Source of the DNA: JAGZEG01 sp963930185
Lineage (GTDB): Bacteria; Actinomycetota; Coriobacteriia; Coriobacteriales; UMGS124
DNA: 54,099 bases
NCBI GenBank assembly: GCA_963930185.1
Contig: CAWVLT010000051.1
Coordinates: 1 to 54,099 of the forward strand
Direction: 5' to 3'
Positions 34,331 through 41,827 of this stretch are shown in pieces; position 1 is the stretch's first letter, and every line of letters begins with the position of its first letter. Under the pieces are notes generated by a model. That model did not search any database. It saw only the letters and a program-made list of their open reading frames with translations, and had not been told where the DNA came from. The position numbers and the translations under genes were made by a program.

Positions 34331-35806
34331 CTATGCGCGCAGGCCGTCGACCACCTCGCAGATGCTGGCGAGCTGCTCGCGCGGCGAGGTGGAAACCACC
34401 AGGGCCGCCCGCGCCCCGCGCGACTCGATCTCGCCCAGAAGCTCGTGGGTGGCCATGCCGTCGAGCGTGAGGCCGTCGGAGTTGAACATGACGTCGGGCA
34501 GGACCACGACGGCCCCCTCGAGCCGGGCGGGCAGCTGCGCCAGCACGTCGCGGGCGGTGAGCAGCCCCGCCACGTCCACGTTGCCGCCGAAGAAGTCGTT
34601 GCGCACGGCGAGCACCCGCCCGCGCGCGGAAAGGCCGCACTCCGCAAGCAGCCGGCCCACGAGCGGCGCGGCGGCCTGGCCGGTGACCAGGACCAGCCGG
34701 GCGTCGGCGCCTTCGAGCGCCCGGGCGCACGAGGCGAGCGCGGCGCGCATGTCGGCGCCCTCCCCCGCCCCGTGCGCGACCTCGGCGAGCTCGTCGAGGA
34801 AGGAGCGCACCATGCCGATGCCGTCGTAGTACTGCGGGTAGCCGTCGTACTCCTCGGCCGCCGGGGGCTCGACGCCCGCCGCGAGGTAGAACTCGTCGGC
34901 GAGCTGGAAGCGCGTGCGCCCGATGGCCTGTCGGCTGCGCCTCTGGTAGGGGCGGACCTGCTCGATGACCGCGCGCGACAGCGCGGGGTCGCCGAACGAG
35001 GAGGAGAAGCGGTCCTGGAAGCGCGTGAAGCCCAGCGGCACGATCCCCAGCGAGGTGATGAGCGGGCGGGCCTCCACGTAGTCGAGCGTGCGGGCGAGCT
35101 CCCCGCCGTCGTTCTCGCCGGGCACGAGCACGATCTGCGCGTGCACCTCTATCCCGCCCGCCAGCAGCTCCTCGAGCGCCTCGATCCCGCGCGCGGCGTT
35201 TCTGCCCATGAGGCGGGCGCGCACCTCGGGCGAGACGGCGTGGATCGACACGTTAAGCGGCGAGAGCGCGTGCGACACGATGCGCTCCACGTCATCGTCG
35301 CCCAGGTTGGTGAGCGTGACGAAGTTGCCCTGCAGAAAGGACAGGCGGTAGTCGTCGTCGCGCAGGTAGAGCGTGGAGCGCATCGAGTCGGGCAGCATGC
35401 GCATGAAGCAGAACGTGCAGCGGTTGCGGCACAGGCGCATGCCGTCGAACACCACCCCGTCGAACGCAAGGCCCCACTCCTGCCCCAGGTCGCGCTCGAT
35501 GTCGCAGGTGAACTCGAACTCCTCGGGCGTGCCCTCGTAGGCGATGCCGTCGACCTGCACCGCGAAGCCGTCGGCCTCCCAGTCCCAGTCGATGACGTCG
35601 CGCAGCTCCTCGCCGTTGACGTGGGTGATGCGCATGCCCGCCTCCAGGCCCGCGAGCTGCGCGGGGCCGCCGGGGGTCACCTCGCTGATCAGGGCGCCGC
35701 GCCACCGCTCGCGCCCCGAGGCGAGCGAGCGCGCCTGGGTGGCGCCGGGCTCGTAGGCGCCCACCTGGGGGGCGGCGCCGTCAAACGCCGCGGGCGTCCC
35801 CATCAT
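34331..35806 (-). CDS. PDZ/radical-SAM protein (DUF512 family)
   Basis: 491-residue protein with an N-terminal PDZ-like domain (ISEVTPGGPAQLAGLEAGMR), a radical-SAM-type cysteine motif (RLCRNRCTFCFM), and a C-terminal DUF512 domain with PYQRRSRQAIGR. The family is almost always next to der in Firmicutes and Actinobacteria, as here; its substrate is unknown. The first 35 residues are low in homology. It starts ATGATG, overlapping the ispH stop by 4 bases, so the two are translationally coupled. Confidence 0.9.
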   Translation of the reverse strand: MMGTPAAFDGAAPQVGAYEPGATQARSLASGRERWRGALISEVTPGGPAQLAGLEAGMRITHVNGEELRDVIDWDWEADGFAVQVDGIAYEGTPEEFEFTCDIERDLGQEWGLAFDGVVFDGMRLCRNRCTFCFMRMLPDSMRSTLYLRDDDYRLSFLQGNFVTLTNLGDDDVERIVSHALSPLNVSIHAVSPEVRARLMGRNAARGIEALEELLAGGIEVHAQIVLVPGENDGGELARTLDYVEARPLITSLGIVPLGFTRFQDRFSSSFGDPALSRAVIEQVRPYQRRSRQAIGRTRFQLADEFYLAAGVEPPAAEEYDGYPQYYDGIGMVRSFLDELAEVAHGAGEGADMRAALASCARALEGADARLVLVTGQAAAPLVGRLLAECGLSARGRVLAVRNDFFGGNVDVAGLLTARDVLAQLPARLEGAVVVLPDVMFNSDGLTLDGMATHELLGEIESRGARAALVVSTSPREQLASICEVVDGLRA

Positions 35807-36738
35807 GGCTCCCGCGGGGCCACGAGCCGCTCAAGCCCGTCGCGCACGGCCTGGATCTGGTCGGAGGGCGTGGAGGCCCCCGCCGTTATGCCCACGCGTC
35901 GCGCGCCGCAGAACCACTGCGCGCGCAGCTCCTCGGGCGACTCGATGTGGTGGGTGCGCGGGCAGTGCCGGCGGCACACCTCGGCGAGCCTGGTGGTGTT
36001 GCCGGAGTTCTTGCCGCCCACCACCACCATGACGTCGGCCTCGCGCGCGAGCTCCTCGGCGGCCTGCTGGCGGCGCGAGGTGGCCGAGCAGATGGTGTTG
36101 AGCACGCGCAGCTCGTGGACGCGCGGCACGATCGCGGCGACCACCGCGCTCAGCAGCGCCGCGGACTGGGTGGTCTGCACGACCACGCCCACCCTGCTTC
36201 TGAGAGCCGCGCCGTCGAGCTCGGCCGGGTCGTTGACGACCAGGGTCCCGGGCGCCGCGTTGCCCAGGATGCCCTCGACCTCGGGGTGCCCCGCCTCGCC
36301 GACGATGACGAGCTGGTAGCCCTCCTCGCACAGCAGGCGGGCGCTCTCGTGGGCCTTCTTAACGTGCGGGCAGGTGGCGTCCACCACCGCGCAGCCCCGC
36401 TCGCGGGCGGCCTGGGCCACCGCCGGGGCCACGCCGTGGCTGCGGATCACCACGGTCGCGCCCTGCGGGAGCTCCTCCACCCCGCCCACCGCGAGCACCC
36501 CGTCGCGGGCGAGCTGCTCCACGACGTGCGGGTTGTGGATGAGCGGGCCCAGCGTGCGCACCGGGGCGTCGCAGCCCTCGCGGCGCGTGTGCTCAACGGC
36601 CTCCTCCACCATGCGCAGCGCGCGCTCCACGCCGTAGCAGGCGCCGGCCTGGGCCGCCACGCGCACCTCGACGCCGCCCGCCTCGCCCTGCCCGGGCGAG
36701 CCGCACTCACGCCCGTCCGCGCGCACGGCTTCACTCAT
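35803..36738 (-). CDS. ispH: 4-hydroxy-3-methylbut-2-enyl diphosphate reductase IspH
   Basis: Last enzyme of the MEP isoprenoid pathway, a [4Fe-4S] protein giving IPP and DMAPP. The three cluster cysteines are in GACYGVERAL, DATCPHVKK and NTICSATSRRQ. Catalytic-site motifs HNPHVVEQL, IRSHGV, TTQSA, and KNSGNTTRL are conserved. Length 311. It overlaps plsC by 8 bases. Pathway mates ispG and dxr are at 49-53 kb, consistent with use of the MEP route. Confidence 0.96.
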   Translation of the reverse strand: MSEAVRADGRECGSPGQGEAGGVEVRVAAQAGACYGVERALRMVEEAVEHTRREGCDAPVRTLGPLIHNPHVVEQLARDGVLAVGGVEELPQGATVVIRSHGVAPAVAQAARERGCAVVDATCPHVKKAHESARLLCEEGYQLVIVGEAGHPEVEGILGNAAPGTLVVNDPAELDGAALRSRVGVVVQTTQSAALLSAVVAAIVPRVHELRVLNTICSATSRRQQAAEELAREADVMVVVGGKNSGNTTRLAEVCRRHCPRTHHIESPEELRAQWFCGARRVGITAGASTPSDQIQAVRDGLERLVAPREP

Positions 36739-37477
36739 CGCCCTCGCCCCCGTCCGTGCGCGGCGCCTCGCCGCGCATCTGCGCGCGGATCTGGTAGACG
36801 CGACTCATGGCGAGCTCCTCCATGCCCTGGGCCTTCTCGCGGCGCGACGCGCCGCTCACCTCGTCGAACGTGATGGGGCTGCCGTAGCGCATGCGCACCC
36901 TCACGGGGCGGGAGAGCCCCTTGCCACTCGGGCAGATGCGCTCGCTGCCGTCGATGGCCACCGGCACCACCTCGGCGCCGGCCATCTGAGCGATCATGGC
37001 AAAGCCGCCGTGCAGCTCGGGGCGGGCGTGCGGGTCGCGCACGCGCGTCCCCTCGGGGAAGATGCAGATGTCCTCGCCGCGCTTGAGGGCGTTCACCGCA
37101 CGGCGGATTGCCTTCATGTCGGCGGTGTCGCGCTTGATGGGAATGGCGCCGATGCGGCTGAAGAACCAGGTGACGAACCCGCTCTTGTCGAACTCACTCT
37201 TGTAGAGGGGGCGCAGCGAGCGGCCCCGCCACGTGGCGGCGAGCACCAGGATCACCGGGTCGAGCATCGAGGCGTGGTTGGCCACGATCACCCGGCCCTT
37301 CGCCTGACGGTCGACGCCCTTGAAGGGGTTGGGGCCGTCGGTGCTCCAGCGCCAGTACAGCTTGCTGAACAGCGCCACCAGGCCCACGCAGAAGAAGAAC
37401 AGGGCGCGCGCCAGCACGGGGAACTCCCGGCACGGGTTGTCATAGAAGTCGTCGACCTTGTTGCCGAACTGCCTCAT
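36731..37477 (-). CDS. plsC: 1-acyl-sn-glycerol-3-phosphate acyltransferase PlsC
   Basis: Acylates lysophosphatidate to phosphatidate, following PlsY. A hydrophobic N-terminal segment (ALFFFCVGLVALF) anchors it; the catalytic NHASMLD (HX4D) and substrate-binding FPEGTR are present, followed by VVPVAIDG. Length 248. It begins 4 bases after cmk and overlaps ispH, part of a conserved cmk-plsC-ispH cluster. The C-terminal 20 residues are charged and unremarkable. Confidence 0.94.
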   Translation of the reverse strand: MRQFGNKVDDFYDNPCREFPVLARALFFFCVGLVALFSKLYWRWSTDGPNPFKGVDRQAKGRVIVANHASMLDPVILVLAATWRGRSLRPLYKSEFDKSGFVTWFFSRIGAIPIKRDTADMKAIRRAVNALKRGEDICIFPEGTRVRDPHARPELHGGFAMIAQMAGAEVVPVAIDGSERICPSGKGLSRPVRVRMRYGSPITFDEVSGASRREKAQGMEELAMSRVYQIRAQMRGEAPRTDGGEGDE

Positions 37478-37481
37478 CGCC

Positions 37482-38171
37482 TCACGCCTCCCCTCGCGCG
37501 AGCGCGGCGTCGATGAGCGCCGCCACCCGCCCGGCCACCTCGTCCGCCGAGCAGGCCGACGAGTCGATCATCACGGCGTCCTCCGCGGCGCGCAGCGGAG
37601 ACTCCGCGCGGCTCGAGTCCACCTCGTCGCGCCGCAGGATCGAGGCGAGCACGGCCTGCTCGTCCACGGCAGGCGCCTGCGCGTCCGCCAGCGCGGAGTT
37701 CTGCAGGGCGCGGCGATGCGCGCGGGCCTGCGGGCTGGCGGTGAGGAACACCTTGACCTGCGCCTGCGGGAACACCACCGTCCCAATGTCGCGCCCCTCG
37801 GCCACAACGTCGCCCTGGCCGGCGAGGGCGCGCTGCAGGGCCACCATCTCGCTGCGGACGCCGGGGATGCGGGCCACCAGGGACACCACGGCGTCGACCT
37901 CGGGGGTGCGGATGGCCCGCGTCACGTCCTCCCCCGCGATGAGGACCGTCTGCTCGCCGTCCCGGGAGCGCCCGAACGACACCGGCTCGCCCGAGGCGAT
38001 GGCGATGACGCCCGTCTCGTCGGCAGGGTCGACGCCCGTCTCGAGCGCCCGCCACGCCACGGCGCGGTACATGGCGCCGGTGTCCAGATAGGTGAAGCCG
38101 CGCTCGCGCGCGATCATGCGCGCGACGGTGGACTTTCCCGACCCTGCCGGGCCGTCGATGGCAACTATCAC
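37482..38171 (-). CDS. cmk: (d)CMP kinase
   Basis: Phosphorylates CMP and dCMP. P-loop AIDGPAGSGKSTVARMIA, the conserved YLDTGAMYRAVAW, and later GRDIGTVVFPQA and KVFLTASPQARA motifs are all typical. Length 229. Translation starts at GTG (38171) behind GGAGG with a 9-base spacer. The 95 bases between it and the rluB-type gene have no coding content. Confidence 0.96.
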   Translation of the reverse strand: MIVAIDGPAGSGKSTVARMIARERGFTYLDTGAMYRAVAWRALETGVDPADETGVIAIASGEPVSFGRSRDGEQTVLIAGEDVTRAIRTPEVDAVVSLVARIPGVRSEMVALQRALAGQGDVVAEGRDIGTVVFPQAQVKVFLTASPQARAHRRALQNSALADAQAPAVDEQAVLASILRRDEVDSSRAESPLRAAEDAVMIDSSACSADEVAGRVAALIDAALARGEA

Positions 38172-38266
38172 AGTGAGGTCCCTCCGTTTGGTTGCGAACA
38201 GGTATGGCTAGCGATGCGAAGGCCGCGCACGGGCCCCTCGGGCGCACGCAAGCACGTGCGAGGCGG

Positions 38267-39124
38267 CTAAGCACCCAAGCCCGGGTTGCGCCAGGTTCTC
38301 GCCCCGGCGCCGCGCGTGAGGCGGCGCAGCTCCTCGACCTCCTCGCCGGTGAGCAGCCGCCACGAGCCGATGGGCAGCCCCTGCGCCGTGACGGGGCCGA
38401 AGCTCACGCGCTCCAGCTCGATCACCGGGTGGCCGATGGCGCTGAGCATGCGCTTGACCTCGCGCTTGCGCCCCTCGGTGATGGCGATCTCCACGGCCGA
38501 GGTCCACTCGCCCAGGCAGCGGCGCAGCCGGGCGGCCACGCTGTCGCGGTCCAGGGTGCGCGCACGCGCCGGCACGCAGGGGCCGTCGTCGAGCTCGATG
38601 CCGTTTCGTATCGCGTCGAGCTCCGCCTCGCGCACCCGGCCGTCCACCACGGCGTGGTAGGTCTTCACGACCCGCGAGCTGGGATGCAGCAGGCGCGCGG
38701 CGAGGTCGCCGTCGGTGGTGAACAGAAGCACGCCCGTGGTGTCGCGGTCCAGCCGGCCCACTGGGAACAGCCCGGGGAAGCGTTCGGTGGGCACGTAGGA
38801 CACCACCGTGGGCCTTCCCTGGGGGTCGTCCATCGTGGTGATGGTGTCCTTGGGCTTGTTGAGCACCAGGTACGCCGAGCCCTGCGAGGGGTCGACGCGC
38901 CGGCCGTCCACCTCCACGACGTCGACGCGCGGGTCGACCTTCGTGCCGAGCTCGGTGGCCACCGCGCCGTTGACCGTCACGCGGCCTGCGGTCATGAGGT
39001 CCTCCGAGCCCCTGCGCGAGGCGACGCCGGCGCGCGCGAGGAACTTCTGCAGGCGCATGGGCACGACGCGCTCGCCGCCCTCCCCCGCCCGCGTGTCGGG
39101 CGCCCCCGCTCCATCCAGCGTCAT
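38267..39124 (-). CDS. rluB: 23S rRNA pseudouridine synthase (RluB/RsuA type)
   Basis: Converts a uridine of 23S or 16S rRNA to pseudouridine. An S4-like RNA-binding domain begins at MRLQKFLARAGVASRRG; the catalytic Asp lies in VGRLDRDTTGVLLF, and the C-terminal part holds GRKREVKRML. Length 285 from the ATG that overlaps the scpB stop by 4 bases; an internal ATG at MRLQKF is possible. The scpA-scpB-rluB-cmk-plsC order is conserved, which favours RluB, but RsuA/RluE specificity cannot be excluded. Confidence 0.9.
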   Translation of the reverse strand: MTLDGAGAPDTRAGEGGERVVPMRLQKFLARAGVASRRGSEDLMTAGRVTVNGAVATELGTKVDPRVDVVEVDGRRVDPSQGSAYLVLNKPKDTITTMDDPQGRPTVVSYVPTERFPGLFPVGRLDRDTTGVLLFTTDGDLAARLLHPSSRVVKTYHAVVDGRVREAELDAIRNGIELDDGPCVPARARTLDRDSVAARLRRCLGEWTSAVEIAITEGRKREVKRMLSAIGHPVIELERVSFGPVTAQGLPIGSWRLLTGEEVEELRRLTRGAGARTWRNPGLGA

Positions 39125-39852
39125 AGCCTATCCCCTTCCAGCTCGTCAAGCACGTCGGCAATGCCGGCGATGTCGTCGAAGTCATCGGTGTCGGCGCCCT
39201 CGGCGGCGTCGGCGCCGGCCGGGGCGTCCGCGTCCTCGCCGCGCCCCTCGTCCAGCTCGTCGAACGTCGACTGGGTGCGCTGGCCCGACAGGCGGTCGCG
39301 GATGAGCTGGCGCGTCTGCTCGTCGGGCGCGAAGTCCTCCAGCGGCGGCAGGTCCGAGACGCTGCGCAGCCCGAACTTCTCCAGAAACGTCTGCGTGGTG
39401 CCGTAGAGGATGGCGCCACCCTCGCGCCTGCCCAGCTCGCGCACCAGCCCCTTGTCGACGAGCGAGGAGATGGCGCTGTCGGAGTTCACGCCGCGCACCG
39501 AGCGCACGCCCTCGCGCGTGGTCGGCTGGGTGTAGGCGATCACCGCGAGCGTCTCCAGGGCCGCCTGGGTGAGGCGGTGCGTGTCCCACGACTGGATGTA
39601 GGCCTCGACGAGGTCGTGGTGCGCGGGGTGCGTGTAGAGCCGCCAGCCCCCGGCCACCTCGCGCAGCTGAAAGCCGCGCCCCCGGTCGGCGTACTCGCTC
39701 GCCAGGGACGCGAGCGCCTCCTGCGCCTCGCCCGGGGTTATCTCGAGGGCGCGCGCGATCACGGGCGCGCTCACCGGGTCTACGGAGACGAGCAGCATCG
39801 CCTCGATCGCGGCGCGCACGTCCCCGTCGTCGAGCACATCGAGGTCCTCCAT
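39121..39852 (-). CDS. scpB: Segregation and condensation protein ScpB
   Basis: Winged-helix accessory subunit of the SMC condensin. Two winged helices are seen: AIEAMLLVSVDPVSAPVIARAL near the N-terminus in part, and ALETLAVIAYTQPTTREGV with VNSDSAISSLVDKGLV and LYGTTQTFLEKFGL. The C-terminal 60 residues are acidic and low complexity. Length 243. It starts 3 bases after scpA ends, as is usual for this pair. Confidence 0.94.
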   Translation of the reverse strand: MEDLDVLDDGDVRAAIEAMLLVSVDPVSAPVIARALEITPGEAQEALASLASEYADRGRGFQLREVAGGWRLYTHPAHHDLVEAYIQSWDTHRLTQAALETLAVIAYTQPTTREGVRSVRGVNSDSAISSLVDKGLVRELGRREGGAILYGTTQTFLEKFGLRSVSDLPPLEDFAPDEQTRQLIRDRLSGQRTQSTFDELDEGRGEDADAPAGADAAEGADTDDFDDIAGIADVLDELEGDRL

Positions 39853-39855
39853 GCG

Positions 39856-40782
39856 CTACAGCCCCCTCTCGTCATCGTCATCGGTGCCATCGGTGTCGTA
39901 CGTGTCGTCGGTGTCGTCAGCATCGCCCTCGCCCGCACCGGGCGCCCCGTGCGCGCCGGGGTGCACGCCACGGGCGGGCGCCTCGCCCTCGATCGAGAGC
40001 TCGGCCGCGTCGGTGGACGCCATGAACGCGCGGGCCCCCTCGATGGGGTCGATGAGGATCATGCCGAACAGCTCCTCCTGCGTCAGGCGCACCGAGTTTC
40101 GCTTGTAGAGCTCCAGCAGGGCCAGGAAGTTCACGACCCTGCCCTCCACCGTCTCGTCCCCGTCGAGCAGCTGGGCGAACGTCATGCGCCCTCGCTGTCG
40201 GATGATGCGGTCCACCTGCTCCACGCGCGCCTCCAGCGGGATGCGCCGCGGCGCGATGTGCTCGCTCTCCAGCAAAAACGTCTCGCGGCGCCCCACGAAA
40301 CCGGCGCACAGGGCCGCCAGCCTGTCGAGCTCCACGTTGGCGAGGTAGTCGGGCATGAGCCCCTGGAAGCACGGGTCGGGCCCGGCCGTCCTGGGGTGCA
40401 TGCGCCCCTCCGCCTCGGCGCGCGCGCCCAGCGCGAGCGCGGCGCTCCTGAACTGGCGGTACGCCATCAGGCGCGCCACCAGCACGTCGCGCAGCTCGTC
40501 GGCCGACAGCGCCTCCAGGTCCTCGTCGGCCGACTGGTCCGGCTCGGGCGCGTCGCGCGGGGCGAGCGAGGCAGCCTTGAGGTACAGAAGCGTCGAGGCC
40601 ACCAGGACGAAGTCGCTGGCGACCTCCAGGTCCAGGTCGCCCATGCGGCGCACCTCGGCGAGGTACTGCTCGGTGATGTCGGAGATCGACACGGCGCCGA
40701 TGTCGACCTTCTGATGCGTGACGAGCTGCAGGAGCAGGTCGAAGGGACCCTCGAAGCCGCTCGTCACCACGTTGTAGCCCAA
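39856..40782 (-). CDS. scpA: Segregation and condensation protein ScpA
   Basis: Kleisin subunit bridging SMC heads in the bacterial condensin. The N-terminal domain reads FEGPFDLLLQLVTHQKVDI and ISDITEQYL; the C-terminal winged helix contains TFAQLLDG and VNFLALLELYKRN. It ends in an acidic Asp-rich tail. A GAGGAGGT ribosome-binding site stands 7 bases before a TTG at 40782; a GTG at 40791 overlaps that site, so the TTG start (308 residues) is preferred. Confidence 0.93.
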   Translation of the reverse strand: MGYNVVTSGFEGPFDLLLQLVTHQKVDIGAVSISDITEQYLAEVRRMGDLDLEVASDFVLVASTLLYLKAASLAPRDAPEPDQSADEDLEALSADELRDVLVARLMAYRQFRSAALALGARAEAEGRMHPRTAGPDPCFQGLMPDYLANVELDRLAALCAGFVGRRETFLLESEHIAPRRIPLEARVEQVDRIIRQRGRMTFAQLLDGDETVEGRVVNFLALLELYKRNSVRLTQEELFGMILIDPIEGARAFMASTDAAELSIEGEAPARGVHPGAHGAPGAGEGDADDTDDTYDTDGTDDDDERGL

Positions 40783-40836
40783 CCCTCGCACCTCCTCACG
40801 CCTCGCCTCGCCAGCCCCGACGCCCCAGACCGACGC

Positions 40837-41517
40837 CTACATCGGGTAGATCAGGTAGAACATGGCGTAGGCGGTGTGGCTCATGTACCAGCCCAGCGGG
40901 TCCCACGGCGTTATGACCGGCACGAGGAACAGAAGGACGAGCAGGATGAACAGCGAGTAGGCCTTGACCTTGTAGAAGGCGTTCATGTACTTGGCCGGCA
41001 GCAGCGCGCCGATGATCGACGAGCCGTCCAGCGGCGGCAGCGGGATGATGTTGAAGAAGAGCAGCACGAGGTTCACGATGCACACGTACTGCCCCGCGAC
41101 GTACAGCCAGTCGAGCACCCCCAGCACGGCGGCCGGCGCCACCGGGTACGCCATCACGGCGATCTGGCCCAGCGCGGCGCCCACCAGCGCGAGCAGCAGG
41201 TTGGAGGCGGGGCCGGCGAACGCCACGAGCAGCTCGCTGGCCTTGCGGTTCTTCTTGAAGTAGCAGGGGTTGTACGGCACGGGCTTGGCGTAGGCGAAGA
41301 CCGGCCCTCCCGCGAACGACATCACCAGCGGCAGCAGCACCGACCCGAAGGGGTCGAGGTGCTTGGCCGGGTTGAGCGTCAGGCGCCCGGCGCGCTTGGC
41401 CGTGGGGTCGCCCAGCCGATAGGCCATCAGGCCGTGGGCTATCTCGTGCACCATGATCGAGAACACCACGATCACGAGCTGGATGACGATGAACAGGAGC
41501 CTCTCGGCGGATATCAT
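40837..41517 (-). CDS. Site-2 protease family (M50) membrane metalloprotease
   Basis: Intramembrane zinc protease with a short form of the S2P core. The first helix bears MVHEIAHGLMAY (HExxH), and a later helix has NIIPLPPLDGS (the Asp ligand). About six hydrophobic segments and no PDZ domain; 226 residues. The segment AGRLTLNPAKHLDPFGS is shared by the B-type/SpoIVFB-like subgroup common beside scpA. The substrate is unknown. Its start codon overlaps the stop of a small membrane protein (TGATG). Confidence 0.92.
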   Translation of the reverse strand: MISAERLLFIVIQLVIVVFSIMVHEIAHGLMAYRLGDPTAKRAGRLTLNPAKHLDPFGSVLLPLVMSFAGGPVFAYAKPVPYNPCYFKKNRKASELLVAFAGPASNLLLALVGAALGQIAVMAYPVAPAAVLGVLDWLYVAGQYVCIVNLVLLFFNIIPLPPLDGSSIIGALLPAKYMNAFYKVKAYSLFILLVLLFLVPVITPWDPLGWYMSHTAYAMFYLIYPM

Positions 41518-41810
41518 CAGGACAGTCCCTTCGCTATGCGGGAGAGAATCTTTGCCGCCACGAACATGACGACCACCACGATCACAAAGTCGGTGCGAAA
41601 CACCCCGCCGAACGGCGAGGCCACCACGCCGAGCATCGACAGGCCCGCCGGCAGGATGCGGGAGATGGAGAAGGCCACCGGCGTGAGGCCCAGGCTCAGC
41701 GCGACCTGCGGGAACAGCATCACCACGATGAGCAGCAGCATGAGCACGCACGCAACGAGCAGCACGCAGGCCACCAGCCGCAGCGCGAACGCGAGGATCC
41801 TAGCGAGCAT
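41517..41810 (-). CDS. Small membrane protein coupled to the M50 protease
   Basis: 97 residues with two strong hydrophobic stretches (ALRLVACVLLVACVLMLLLI and FVIVVVVMFVAAKIL) and no recognised domain. ATG 41810 follows AAGGGA; its TGA overlaps the protease start by one base, so translation is coupled. It may be a partner or adaptor of the protease, but only position supports that. Confidence 0.7.
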   Translation of the reverse strand: MLARILAFALRLVACVLLVACVLMLLLIVVMLFPQVALSLGLTPVAFSISRILPAGLSMLGVVASPFGGVFRTDFVIVVVVMFVAAKILSRIAKGLS

Positions 41811-41827
41811 GCGCACCCGTCCCTTCC

